DNA of 64,000 bases from G965212025 sp965215765 (GTDB taxonomy: Bacteria > Pseudomonadota > Gammaproteobacteria > Poriferisulfidales > Oxydemutatoraceae): contig OZ244118.1 of NCBI GenBank assembly GCA_965215765.1, positions 2,542,001 to 2,606,000 on the forward strand. Direction: 5' to 3'. Position 1 is the stretch's first letter, and the number at the start of each line of letters is the position of its first letter. Below the pieces are notes generated by a model. That model ran no database searches. It worked only from the letters and a program-made list of their open reading frames with translations, and was not told the DNA's origin. Below, in pieces: positions 50,017-60,933 of this stretch. The translations under genes and the position numbers were made by a program.

Positions 50017-51355
50017 ATCATTGGGTCATGGCTTGCAGTCGGCAGGGATTGACGGAGGCCTTCTTTGGGGCAATGCAAGACCAACAGCTGAATCATTGGG
50101 TCATGGCCTGCAACCGGCAGGGATTGACGGAGGCTTTGTGGCAACGCAAAACCAACAGCTGAATCATTGTGTCATGGCCTGCAGTCGGCAGGGATTAACG
50201 GAGGCCTTCTTTTGGCAATGCAAGACCAACAGTTGAATCATTGGGTCATGACCTACAGTCGGCAGGGATTGACGGAGGCTTTGTGGCAACACAAAACCAA
50301 CAGCTGAATCATTGGGTCATGGCTTGCAATCGGCAGGAATTGACGGAGGCCTTCTTTGTGGCAACGCAAAACCGACAGTTGAATCATGGAGCCGTGGCTT
50401 GCAGTCGGCAGAGATTGACGGAGGCTTTGTGGCAACGCAAAACCAGCAGTTGAATCATTGGGTCATGGCTTGCAATCGGCAGAGATTGACGGAGGCCTTC
50501 TTTGTGGCAATGCAAGACCAACAGTTGAATCATTGTGTCATGGCCTGCAGTCGGCAGGAATTGACGGAGGTCTTCTTTGTGGCAACGCAAAACCGGCAGC
50601 TGAATCATGGAACCGTGGCTTGCAGTCGGCAGAGATTGACGGAGGCTTTGTGGCAACGCAAAACCAGCAGCTGAATCATGGAGCCGTGGCTTGCAATCGG
50701 CAGGGATTGACGGAGACCTTCTTTTGGCAACGCAAAACCAGCAGCTGAATCATGGGGTCATGGCTTGCAGTCGGCAGGGATTGACGGAGGCCTTCTTTGG
50801 GGCAATGCAAGACCAACAGCTGAATCATTGGGTCATGGCCTGCAATCGGCAGAGATTGACGGAGGCCTTGTGGCAACGCAAAACCGGCAGTTGAATCATT
50901 GGCCGTGGCTTGCAATCAGCAGAGATTGACGGAGACCTTCTTTGTGGCAACGCAAAACCAGCAGCTGAATCATTGGGTCATGGCTTGCAGTCGGCAGGAA
51001 TTGACGGAGGCTTTGTGGCAACGCAAAACCGACAGTTGAATCATTGGCCGTGTCTTGCAATCGGCAGAGATTGACGGAGGCTTTGTGGCAACGCAAAACC
51101 GGCAGTTGAATCATTGGGCCGTGGCTTGCAATCGGCAGGGATTGACGGAGGCCTTCTTTTGGCAATGCAAGACCAACAGTTGAATCATTGGGTCATGGCC
51201 TGCAGTCGGCAGAGATTGACGGAGGCTTTGTGGCAATGCAAGACCAACAGTTGAATCATTGTGTCATGGCTTGCAATCGGCAGGGATTGACGGAGACCTT
51301 CTTTGGGGCAACGCAAAACCAACAGCTGAATCATTGGCCGTGGCTTGCAGCCGGC
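49971..51355 (+). repeat. 19-copy tandem array of the senC/orf1 junction
   Basis: The unit is the end of senC, its stop in TTGA/CTGA context, and the first bases of orf1 (AATCATTGG, GGCTTGCAG). Stops fall at 50014, 50089, 50160, 50234, 50305, 50380, 50451, 50526, 50601, 50672, 50746, 50821, 50892, 50966, 51037, 51107, 51181, 51252 and 51327. Spacing is 70-71 or 74-75 bp, largely alternating. The longer units carry an extra CTTC-like insertion before TTTGTGG. Every unit has a GGAGG or GGAGA element. The final unit runs into unique orf1 sequence, so the array expanded inside an operon between two overlapping genes. Confidence 0.92.
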
Positions 51356-51907
51356 TTCCTGTTTTTGCTGCTTCCTGCAGTCCGCCACTTTCTTGAAAGC
51401 AGCATGACCGCATTGACTTTTGTACAAAGCCCCCTTTTTATTTTGCTGGGCTTTCTCATAGGCAGGCTGTCCGCCCCGCTCGTAAAGCAACAGCTGAACT
51501 TGTGGAATTCTGCAGGGATGCCCGGCATTGTCCTGGCAAGTTTTACGCTTGGGTTCTGGATGATTCCTCTCTGGATTGACTCGGCGATTGAAGATCCCTG
51601 GATTGGCGTCTTGAGATATTTCTCACTGGTGGTGCTGGTAGGTGTGCCACTGGCGTGGAGTTGGCCGTTGCTGGGTACAGTCGGGAAAGCGTTTGTAAGA
51701 ATCGAGTCCCTGGCAATGCTGTTGCGCATCGGTTCGCTGTATCTTATTTTTCCGGCTCGCCTGTGCAACAATTTTCTTCTCGAAGACCAACAGACACTTG
51801 GATGCGGCTTCATTCTTCTTGCCGCCTTGCTCGCTCTGTTTTGGGCTCTCCCACTTTTTATGAACAGCCACTCCTTTGCCGATAACCGGGCAAAGGACTT
51901 GGCCTGA
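51266..51907 (+). CDS. Membrane protein of the nor cluster (orf1-like)
   Basis: About 214 residues with six hydrophobic segments. It follows senC as the unnamed membrane gene orf1 follows senC in norSY-senC-orf1 clusters; its role there is not established (assembly is a common guess). The unique part begins at HWPWLAAGFLFLLL. The true start is obscured because the 5' end lies in the repeat array: the frame is open back to 51188. I chose the ATG at 51266, the nearest in-frame ATG; a CTG at 51326 overlapping the last repeated senC stop may be the original start. If translation begins in the array, the protein gains a repeat-derived N-terminus. A decayed copy of its 3' end is at 52462-52520. Confidence 0.65.
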   Translation: MACNRQGLTETFFGATQNQQLNHWPWLAAGFLFLLLPAVRHFLESSMTALTFVQSPLFILLGFLIGRLSAPLVKQQLNLWNSAGMPGIVLASFTLGFWMIPLWIDSAIEDPWIGVLRYFSLVVLVGVPLAWSWPLLGTVGKAFVRIESLAMLLRIGSLYLIFPARLCNNFLLEDQQTLGCGFILLAALLALFWALPLFMNSHSFADNRAKDLA

Positions 51908-51978
51908 AACACGGGCAATGTTCTTTGGCGAGGGGGATACTGCGGGATTTTACGACTCTGCAAACAATCTGCTGACAG

Positions 51979-52398
51979 ATGCAACTGACAAAACACACTG
52001 ACCTTTCGCTGCGCGCGCTGATCTATCTGTCCCTGCAGCCAGAAACGTCAGCAACCATAAGTGCTATAGCCAAAAAAATTCGCGTGTCACGTAACCACTT
52101 GGTTAAAGTCGTACACCGACTTGGCGGGCTGGGTTATGTCACCACCTGCCGGGGGCGAGGAGGAGGGGTCACTCTGGCGAAACCCGCAGCGGAAATTCGT
52201 GTAGACGAGGTCGTGCGAGACTTTGAACCGACACTGGAAGTCATAAACTGCCTGGCCAACCAATGCCCTTTGATACCAGCTTGCCGTCTGAAAAAAGCTT
52301 TACACAGGGCTTCTGAAGCATTTATGGAGGTGCTCGCAACTTACACCATTGCCGACTTGTCGCAAAATAAAACACAGCTGTTGAAGCTACTTGCCTGA
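51979..52398 (+). CDS. nsrR: NO-sensing Rrf2-family repressor NsrR
   Basis: 139 residues. N-terminal winged helix starting MQLTKHTDLSLRALIYLSLQ, as in NsrR proteins, with recognition region VSRNHLVKVVHRL and wing RGRGGGVTLAKP. Three cysteines in CLANQCPLIPAC (C-x4-C-x5-C) match the Fe-S ligands of NsrR. The family represses NO-detoxification genes and releases DNA when NO attacks the cluster. It is co-directional with orf1, 71 bp downstream. A matching operator lies before norS, which makes self-contained regulation of this cluster likely. Confidence 0.9.
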   Translation: MQLTKHTDLSLRALIYLSLQPETSATISAIAKKIRVSRNHLVKVVHRLGGLGYVTTCRGRGGGVTLAKPAAEIRVDEVVRDFEPTLEVINCLANQCPLIPACRLKKALHRASEAFMEVLATYTIADLSQNKTQLLKLLA

Positions 52399-52461
52399 GC
52401 CTCACCTTCCCCCGCCTCGTTCAAGTCGCTTTAGCGAAAAAAACCACCCTGCTCACCCCTT

Positions 52462-52520
52462 TTTCCCGCTTTTTACAAGCAGCCACTTCTTTGCCGATAG
52501 CCGTACGAAAGCCTCGGACG
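52462..52520 (+). pseudogene. Decayed copy of orf1 3' end
   Basis: The stretch around AGCCACTTCTTTGCCGATAG repeats the end of the membrane gene (AGCCACTCCTTTGCCGATAA at about 51870) with scattered changes. About 50 bp are alignable. The remaining nsrR-tkt gap (52399-52579) shows no gene. Confidence 0.5.
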
Positions 52521-52579
52521 GAAGCGCAACCTTTCATCCTGACAAAAACGCATTGCCCACCAGAAACCGGCACCTGCAA

Positions 52580-52607
52580 TTGACTCACAATTTTTGCTTG
52601 GTACAAT
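52580..52607 (+). promoter_or_regulatory. tkt promoter
   Basis: TTGACT (52580-52585) and TACAAT (52602-52607) with a 16-nt spacer. The expected transcript starts near 52614, about 50 nt before the tkt GTG. Because the promoter covers 52594, an upstream TTG there cannot be the natural start. Confidence 0.65.
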
Positions 52608-52662
52608 CGGTTCCACTCCAGCCGAGCCCTATGGTTGGCTACCAAAAGTACATCCAGACAAG

Positions 52663-54678
52663 GTGAAAACAGCTTTATCTTCCAGGCGTTCCGCCAACGC
52701 TTTACGTGCGCTCAGCATGGATGCTGTACAGGCAGCACGTTCAGGCCATCCGGGAGCCCCAATGGGCATGGCAGACATTGCCGAGGTGCTGTGGAACCGC
52801 TTTCTGCACCATAACCCGGCTAACCCACAGTGGCCTGACAGAGACCGTTTTGTGCTCTCCAACGGTCATGCGTCAATGCTTCTGTACGCGCTGTTGCACC
52901 TCAGCGGTTACGACCTGTCACTGGAAGAACTGAAAAATTTTCGGCGCTTGCGCTCCCGTACCCCGGGACATCCAGAACACCACGACACGCCGGGAGTCGA
53001 AACCACCACAGGCCCGCTGGGTCAGGGACTCGCGAATGCGGTGGGAATGGCTTTGGCGGAAAAAAACCTGGCAGCCACTTTTAACCGGGAAGGGCTCCCG
53101 ATCGTGGATCACCACACTTACGTTTTCGCCGGGGACGGCTGTCTGATGGAAGGCATATCGCATGAAGCCTGCTCACTGGCGGCAACACTCGGACTGGGCA
53201 AGCTGATCGTTTTCTACGACAGCAACGGGATTTCCATTGATGGCAAGGTGGACGGCTGGTTCACCGAGAACGTGCCGGAACGCTTCTCCGCTTACGGCTG
53301 GCATGTGGTGCCGGGTGTCGACGGGCACGACGAGGCAGACGTGCAACAGGCCATTGTCAGTGCCCGCGCACAAAAAACGCAACCTTCGCTGATTTGTTGC
53401 AAAACCATCATTGGCTTCGGCTCACCAGAAAAACAGGGAACCGCCGCGTGCCACGGTGCGCCACTGGGAGAAAAGGAAATCGCGGCCGCACGTGAAAGAC
53501 TAGGGTGGGAACACCCGCCGTTCGTAGTCCCCCAGGAAATTTATGATGGCTGGAACGCACACGAAGCCGGAGCGAAAGCAGAAGCACTCTGGCGCGAATT
53601 ATTTGCGACATACGAGAAAGCCTTCCCCGAGCTGGCAGCAGAGTTCACCCGACGTGTCGAAAGACGCATGCCGGATGACTGGGAAAAACAGGCGCAAAAG
53701 CTGGTTCACACCTCCAACTCCGAGGTGGTAAACGAGGCGACGCGTAAATCATCCGGGCGTGCATTGGAGGCTTTCAGCAACTTGCTGCCCGAACTCATCG
53801 GCGGTTCAGCAGACTTGGCTGAATCCAACAACACGACATTTGCCGGAACCCGTCCGATCACAAAAGAAGAAGCGGCAGGTAACTACATTTATTTCGGGGT
53901 GCGGGAATTTGCCATGTCAGCCATCGCTTCCGGCATGGCGCTACACGGTGGGCTGATACCGTACACCGCGACCTTTCTGACTTTTTCCGACTATGCGAGA
54001 AACGCCGTACGGATGGCTGCCTTGATGAGGCTGCCAGTGATTTTTCTTTACACGCATGACTCTGTCGGCCTGGGAGAAGACGGACCGACCCACCAACCTG
54101 TAGAACACCTTGCCTCGCTGCGGCTGATCCCCAACCTTGACGTCTGGCGCCCGAGTGACGCCGCTGAAACCTTTTGCGCCTGGCGTGGAGCGCTGGAACG
54201 CCGGACAGGCCCGAGCGTATTGGCTTTGTCGCGCCAATCACTGCCTGCCAACGCACTTTCCGAAACACAACTGGCAAGCATCAGCCGTGGCGGATATATC
54301 CTCCGATCCTGTACCGCCAAGCCAAAACTGAACATTATCGCAACGGGTTCTGAAGTGTCGCTCGCCTTGGCAGCCTGGGAACACCTCAAAACTCATGGCT
54401 ACCCGGCTCAAGTGGTGTCCATGCCCTGTCTGGAAGTTTACGGAAGACAGGAAGCGAGCTGGCAAGCCAGGCTACTTCCCGATGGAGTAAAGCGACTGAT
54501 CCTGGAAGCAGGTGTCACGGCTTTGTGGCAGGGCTATACACGGAAAGGCGATATCATCGTCGGAGTAGACGATTTTGGCATGTCGGCTCCGGCTGAGGAA
54601 CTGTTCAGGCATTTTGGGCTCTATCCTGAACGGGTTTGCAAACTGGCCATGGAGATGGTCACTGAACGCACAGACTAG
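52663..54678 (+). CDS. tkt: Transketolase
   Basis: 671-residue cytoplasmic, thiamine-diphosphate-dependent enzyme moving two-carbon units between sugar phosphates in the pentose phosphate (or Calvin) pathway. Seen motifs: SGHPGAPMGMADIAEVLW near the N-terminus, TGPLGQGLANAVGMA, the ThDP/Mg motif GDGCLMEGISHEA, and in the pyrimidine-binding domain the run HDSVGLGEDGPTHQPVE. Length matches the family with the GTG start at 52663. First gene of the tkt-gap-pgk-pyk block. Between its end and intact gap lie two truncated gap copies. Confidence 0.95.
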   Translation: MKTALSSRRSANALRALSMDAVQAARSGHPGAPMGMADIAEVLWNRFLHHNPANPQWPDRDRFVLSNGHASMLLYALLHLSGYDLSLEELKNFRRLRSRTPGHPEHHDTPGVETTTGPLGQGLANAVGMALAEKNLAATFNREGLPIVDHHTYVFAGDGCLMEGISHEACSLAATLGLGKLIVFYDSNGISIDGKVDGWFTENVPERFSAYGWHVVPGVDGHDEADVQQAIVSARAQKTQPSLICCKTIIGFGSPEKQGTAACHGAPLGEKEIAAARERLGWEHPPFVVPQEIYDGWNAHEAGAKAEALWRELFATYEKAFPELAAEFTRRVERRMPDDWEKQAQKLVHTSNSEVVNEATRKSSGRALEAFSNLLPELIGGSADLAESNNTTFAGTRPITKEEAAGNYIYFGVREFAMSAIASGMALHGGLIPYTATFLTFSDYARNAVRMAALMRLPVIFLYTHDSVGLGEDGPTHQPVEHLASLRLIPNLDVWRPSDAAETFCAWRGALERRTGPSVLALSRQSLPANALSETQLASISRGGYILRSCTAKPKLNIIATGSEVSLALAAWEHLKTHGYPAQVVSMPCLEVYGRQEASWQARLLPDGVKRLILEAGVTALWQGYTRKGDIIVGVDDFGMSAPAEELFRHFGLYPERVCKLAMEMVTERTD

Positions 54679-54807
54679 TGCCTTATGTTGTTTCGAAAGC
54701 GACAGAATGACGCGATGCCAAAAAAGTTTGTCAGAAAGCAGCGAACGGAACCAGACATGTTCCTCTCGGGCTTTTGAATTGTTACTTCACGGGAGCACAA
54801 AATACGG

Positions 54808-55032
54808 ATGACCACACGACTGGCAATTAATGGTTACGGACGCATTGGGAGAAATATCCTGAGAGCGATTTATGAAAACAAGCGCAACGACGAATTTTCG
54901 CTGGTTGCGGTTAACAACACGATGACCCTGGAGACCGGGCTTCATCTGACACGCTTTGACACGACGCACGGACGTTTTAACGCAGACATCAAGCAGCGAG
55001 CGGAACCAGACATGTTCCTCTCGGGCTTTTGA
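54808..55032 (+). pseudogene. Truncated gap copy 1 (74 codons)
   Basis: Start codon, ribosome site and the first 61 codons of gap, including GYGRIGRN of the NAD-binding fold, are intact. The frame then reads KQRAEPDMFLSGF from the next unit's upstream DNA and stops. It can be translated but lacks the catalytic cysteine and most of the NAD domain. Confidence 0.85.
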
Positions 55033-55062
55033 ATTGTTACTTCACGGGAGCACAAAATACGG

Positions 55063-55287
55063 ATGACCACACGACTGGCAATTAATGGTTACGGACGCAT
55101 TGGGAGAAATATCCTGAGAGCGATTTATGAAAACAAGCGCAACGACGAATTTTCGCTGGTTGCGGTTAACAACACGATGACCCTGGAGACCGGGCTTCAT
55201 CTGACACGCTTTGACACGACGCACGGACGTTTTAATGCAGACATCAAGCAGCGAGCGGAACCAGACATGTTCCTCTCGGGCTTTTGA
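55063..55287 (+). pseudogene. Truncated gap copy 2 (74 codons)
   Basis: Predicted peptide identical to copy 1, with the same foreign 13-residue tail. Its stop is 30 bp before the intact gap start. Confidence 0.85.
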
Positions 55288-55317
55288 ATTGTTACTTTAC
55301 GGGAGCACAAAATACGG

Positions 55318-56331
<1,014 letters not shown>

Positions 56332-56352
56332 GCGATTCGGGGAGACGAAGTC

Positions 56353-57516
56353 TTGGTGCGTGAAATAAAGGATGTCAGGCTTCACCAAAAGACAGTCCTG
56401 CTACGGGTTGACATGAACGTTCCCATGAATGGTGACGTTCGTGATGACCAGCGAATCAAGGCTTGCCTCCCCACAATTCACGAGCTCTTACGGCAAAACG
56501 CGGCGGTCGTTCTGCTGTCGCATCTGGGGCGCCCGCCGAAAGAAGAACCGAGCCCGGGATTCAGCCTCGCGCCCGTGGCGAGACAACTGGAAAAACTGCT
56601 TGCCAGAAAAGTGGACTTTGTGAACGATTACCTGGGTGGAGTAAACGCCTCACCCGGCGATGTCCTCTTATGCGAAAACGTCCGGTTCAACGCCGGGGAG
56701 AAGAAAAATGACCCACTTCTTGCACAAAGCCTGGCGCGGCTCGGTGATGTGTTTGTCATGGACGCTTTTGCCGTGGCACATCGCACCCACGCCTCTACTT
56801 GTGGAGTGGCACGCTTTGCTCCTGTGTCCTGTGCCGGCCCTCTGCTGTGTCACGAAGTGAAAGCCCTCGGAAAAGCCAGACATAACCCGGAGCGACCGGT
56901 TCTGGTCATCGTCGGCGGAAGCAAAATTTCCACCAAATTTGGCGTTCTTGATGCGCTGTCTGATCTGGCCGATTTTCTGATTCCCGGAGGAGGCATTGCC
57001 AACACCTTTCTGGCCGCATCCGGGTGCGAAATTGGAACTTCGCTGCACGAAGCGGAATGGATTGGCGAGGCACAAAAAATCATGCGGAAAATGAGACGCC
57101 GGAAAAAGCCACTCCTTATGCCCGAAGACGTGGTTTGCGCGAAGAGTCTGGAACCGAGCGCGACCCCGGAGATCAGAGGGCGCGACCAAATCGAAGAAGA
57201 CACCATGGTATTGGACATCGGGCCAGAAACCACAAAGCAATACACGACCCTGATTGCCCAGGCCAAAACCATTTTATGGAATGGCCCCCTCGGTGTTTTC
57301 GAAGACCCCCGCTTTGCTGCCGGAACGCGCTCCGTAGCTCACGCCATTGCTTCCAGCCCCGCTTTTTCAGTGGCAGGAGGGGGAGATACCCTGGCCGCGC
57401 TGACGGCTTCTGACAGTGCCGGCATCTCGTATATTTCAACTGGCGGTGGTGCTTTTCTGGAGTTCATGAAAAGTGGTCAGTTGGCGGCACTAAAGGAGCT
57501 TGAATGTTCACACTAA
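56353..57516 (+). CDS. pgk: Phosphoglycerate kinase
   Basis: 387-residue cytoplasmic enzyme making ATP and 3-phosphoglycerate from 1,3-bisphosphoglycerate. Seen: RVDMNVPMNG (substrate loop), SHLGRPP, VDAF-like DAFAVAHRTHAST, GGSKISTKFGVL, GGGIANTFLAASG, WNGPLGVFE, GGGDTLAAL and STGGGAFLEF. Length is normal. The start is TTG at 56353 or GTG at 56356, both behind GGGGAGACGAAG; the choice is open. It sits 9 bp before pyk, so co-transcription is likely. Confidence 0.95.
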   Translation: MVREIKDVRLHQKTVLLRVDMNVPMNGDVRDDQRIKACLPTIHELLRQNAAVVLLSHLGRPPKEEPSPGFSLAPVARQLEKLLARKVDFVNDYLGGVNASPGDVLLCENVRFNAGEKKNDPLLAQSLARLGDVFVMDAFAVAHRTHASTCGVARFAPVSCAGPLLCHEVKALGKARHNPERPVLVIVGGSKISTKFGVLDALSDLADFLIPGGGIANTFLAASGCEIGTSLHEAEWIGEAQKIMRKMRRRKKPLLMPEDVVCAKSLEPSATPEIRGRDQIEEDTMVLDIGPETTKQYTTLIAQAKTILWNGPLGVFEDPRFAAGTRSVAHAIASSPAFSVAGGGDTLAALTASDSAGISYISTGGGAFLEFMKSGQLAALKELECSH

Positions 57517-57525
57517 GATTCGAAA

Positions 57526-58986
57526 ATGACTGAAATTTCCTCTGGAAAAATGCTTCGGCAAACCAAAATCATCGCCACACTGGGGCCTGCCACCGATTCC
57601 GCAGAAACCATTCAGGCGCTGATCGAAAGCGGCGTGGACGCAGTTCGACTGAATTTTTCTCACGGTGAAGCGGACGAACACGCGCAACGAGTCCGCCTGG
57701 TGCGGGAAATATCGAAAAAAATGAACTACCACATAGCTGTCATCGGAGACTTGCAGGGGCCAAAAATTCGCATCGAACGCTTCCGGGATGGACAAGTGCA
57801 TCTGGTAGATGGTCAGGAATTTACGCTCGACCCGACCATCGGAAAAAACGATGGAGATATATCCCGGGTAGGCATTACCTACCCCCATCTGGCTGAAGAC
57901 ATGCACCCCGGAAACATACTGGTGCTTGATGATGGGCGCGTCCTTCTGGAAGTGCTCAAAGTGGAACGTATGGCTATCGTAACGCGGGTCATCCAGGCGG
58001 GCATCCTGGCAAACAATAAGGGAGTCAATTTGCGCGGTGGTGGCTTGTCCGCCCCTTCGATTACCGAAAAAGACCGCCAAGATGTGATCCTGGCAGCGCA
58101 GCTTGGAGTCGACTTTCTTGCGATTTCCTTTCCCAAAGACGCAGATGACATTCGGCAAGCAAAAGCCCTGATGCGCGAAGCAGGATGTCAGGCGGCCCTT
58201 ATCGCAAAAATAGAAAGAGCCCAGGCACTGGATCACATCGATGAAATCATCCAGGAAAGTGAGGGCATCATGGTCGCTCGTGGCGACCTGAGCATAGAAA
58301 TAGGTGATGCTGTGCTGACCGGTGTTCAGAAAAAATTGATTCGCAGAGCCCGCGAAAAAAACCGCATTGCCATCACTGCCACCGAAATGATGCAGTCCAT
58401 GATTACCAGCACGGTGCCAACACGCGCAGAAATATCAGACGTTGCCAACGCAGTGCTGGACGGGACCGATGCGGTCATGCTGTCGGCCGAAAGTGCCATC
58501 GGTGATCACCCGATTGAAGCGGTGAAAGCCATGAGCCGTATATGTGCCGGAGCAGAACAAGGCGACGACGGGCAGAAATCCGATTATCAGAGACCGGAAA
58601 AAACCAAAAGGATTGATATGGCAGTCGCCACCGCGTCTATACATACCGCCATGGCTTTACAAGTCAAAACCATTGCCGCTTTGACCGAGTCAGGTTCCAC
58701 AGTACTCTGGATGTCGCGGACGTGCTCCTCAATACCAATATACGCGCTGACCCGACACATTGAGACCTGTAGAAAAGTGGCACTGTATCGTGGCGTTTAT
58801 CCCAACCTTCTGGAGGAAGGCGAAGACAAACAACTCACCGAGCTTGACGAGGAAGTCAGCGCCGCCCTGCTCGGACGCTGCGCCGCCATGGTTGGCGATT
58901 TTACGATTGTGACCAAAGGGGACAAGCGTGGCGTTCATGGCGGAACCAACACCATGAAAATCATTCGCATTAGCCAAATCAAGTAA
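57526..58986 (+). CDS. pyk: Pyruvate kinase
   Basis: 486-residue cytoplasmic enzyme converting phosphoenolpyruvate and ADP to pyruvate and ATP. Motifs: TKIIATLGPA, RLNFSHGEAD, GDLQGPKIR, the metal-site region MVARGDLSIEIG, TATEMMQSMI and LDGTDAVMLSAESAIGDHP. The C-terminal domain ends in GVHGGTNTMKI. The last 28 codons and the stop are repeated six more times downstream; the gene itself is complete. Start ATG follows the pgk stop by 9 bp. Confidence 0.95.
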   Translation: MTEISSGKMLRQTKIIATLGPATDSAETIQALIESGVDAVRLNFSHGEADEHAQRVRLVREISKKMNYHIAVIGDLQGPKIRIERFRDGQVHLVDGQEFTLDPTIGKNDGDISRVGITYPHLAEDMHPGNILVLDDGRVLLEVLKVERMAIVTRVIQAGILANNKGVNLRGGGLSAPSITEKDRQDVILAAQLGVDFLAISFPKDADDIRQAKALMREAGCQAALIAKIERAQALDHIDEIIQESEGIMVARGDLSIEIGDAVLTGVQKKLIRRAREKNRIAITATEMMQSMITSTVPTRAEISDVANAVLDGTDAVMLSAESAIGDHPIEAVKAMSRICAGAEQGDDGQKSDYQRPEKTKRIDMAVATASIHTAMALQVKTIAALTESGSTVLWMSRTCSSIPIYALTRHIETCRKVALYRGVYPNLLEEGEDKQLTELDEEVSAALLGRCAAMVGDFTIVTKGDKRGVHGGTNTMKIIRISQIK

Positions 58987-60754
58987 AAATCGCGGTCAGC
59001 AGCGCAAACAGACGAGAAAAACGAAGCGGCTCCCGCTCTTTCTCGGCGACACGAAACAGCGGCAAGCCAGCGGAAGTCGCGGTTGTTTTCTGAAAAACCA
59101 GTCTTCGAGACACTGAAGTCTCGGGGAGCCTCAACATCCTGAGATGCCCCGTGTCTGCTCTCCTTTACGATTGTGACCAAAGGGGACAAGCGTGGCGTTC
59201 ATGGCGGAACCAACACCATGAAAATCATTCGCATTAGCCAAATCAAGTAAAAATCGCAGCCAGCGAGCGCAAACAGGCGAGAAAAATGAAGCGGCTCCCG
59301 CTCTTTCTCGCGGCGACACGAAACAGCGGCAAACCAACGGTAATCGCGGTTGTTTTCTGAAAAACCAGTCTTCGAGACACTGAAGTCTCGGGGAGCCCCA
59401 ACATCCTGAGATGCCCCGTGCCCACTCTCCTTTACGATTGTGACCAAAGGGGACAAGCGTGGCGTTCATGGCGGAACCAACACCATGAAAATCATTCGCA
59501 TTAGCCAAATCAAGTAAAAATCTCGGCCAGCGTGCGCAAACAGGCGAGAAAAATGAAGCGGCTCCCGCTCTTTCTCGGCAACACGAAACAGCGGCAAGCC
59601 AGCGGAAATCGCGGTTGTTTTCTGAAACACCAGCCTTCAAGACCCTGAAGTCTCGGGGAGCCTCAACATCCTGAGATGCCCCGTGCCCGCTCTCCTTTAC
59701 GATTGTGACCAAAGGGGACAAGCGTGGCGTTCATGGCGGAACCAACACCATGAAAATCATTCGCATTAGCCAAATCAAGTAAAAATCGCAGCCAGCGAGC
59801 GCAAACAGGCGAGAAAAATGAAGCGGCACCCGCTCTTTCTCGGCGACACGAAACAGCGGCAAGCCAGCGGAAATCGCGGTTGTTTTCTGAAACACCAGCC
59901 TTCAAGACACTGAAGTCTCGGGGAGCCCCGACATCCTGAGATGCCCCGTGCCCGCTCTCCTTTACGATTGTGACCAAAGGGGACAAGCGTGGCGTTCATG
60001 GCGGAACCAACACCATGAAAATCATTCGCATTAGCCAAATCAAGTAAAAATCGCGGCCAGCGAGCGCAAACAGGCGAGAAAAATGAAGCGGCACCCGCTC
60101 TTTCTCGGCAACACGAAACAGCGGCAAGCCAGCGGAAATCGCGGTTGTTTTCTGAAACACCAGTCTTCAAGACCCTGAAGTCTCGGGGAGCCCCGACATC
60201 CTGAGATGCCCCGTGTCTGCTCTCCTTTACGATTGTGACCAAAGGGGACAAGCGTGGCGTTCATGGCGGAACCAACACCATGAAAATCATTCGCATTAGC
60301 CAAATCAAGTAAAAGTCGCGGTCAGCAGCGCAAACAGGCGAGAAAAATGAAGCGGCTCCCGCTCTTTCTCGGCGACACGAAACAACGGCAAGCCAGCGGA
60401 AATCGCGGTTGTTTTCTGAAACACCAGTCTTCAAGACACTGAAGTCTCGGGGAGCCTCAACATCCTGAGATGCCCCGTCCCCGCTCTCCTTTACGATTGT
60501 GACCAAAGGGGACAAGCGTGGCGTTCATGGCGGAACCAACACCATGAAAATCATTCGCATTAGCCAAATCAAGTAAAAATCGCGGCCAGCGAGCGCAAAC
60601 AGGCGAGAAAAATGAAGAGGCTCCCGCTCTTTCTCGGCGACACGAAACAGCGGCAAGCCAGCGGAAGTCACGGTTGTTTTCTGAAAAACCAGTCTTCAAG
60701 ACACTGAAGTCTCGGGGAGCCCCAACATCCTGAGATGCCCCGTGCCCACTCTCC
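58900..60754 (+). repeat. Seven-copy array of the pyk 3' end and downstream DNA
   Basis: Units begin at TTTACGATTGTGACC at 58900 (within pyk), 59164, 59431, 59696, 59961, 60226 and 60490; spacing 264-267 bp; the last ends at 60754. Each holds the final 28 pyk codons with stop, almost unchanged, and about 175 bp of less conserved downstream DNA. That part can form a GAGAC/GTCTC hairpin followed by a CGGGG/CCCCG hairpin, without a clear U-run. The copies have no start signal, so no protein is expected; several minus-strand frames through the array are by-products. Confidence 0.93.
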
Positions 60755-60902
60755 GGCGCGTCCACCCACCTGCCAAAACTGAGGAATGTTGTGACTCACG
60801 CTCGGCATGGTGTCCCTCAATTGCCGACTATCCAGCAAGGCAGCGGGGAAATCCCGGGGAGCGAAAATCTTTCTTGTTCCGACCTGCTCAACGCATGGCT
60901 GC

Positions 60903-60933
60903 TTGCCTTCCACATAAAAAATTGTGCTATTCT
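60903..60933 (+). promoter_or_regulatory. Possible promoter of the rhodanese-secB group
   Basis: TTGCCT (60903-60908) and an extended -10 (TGC then TATTCT, 60928-60933) with a long 19-nt spacer. The surrounding gap 60755-61039 shows no gene. Confidence 0.35.
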
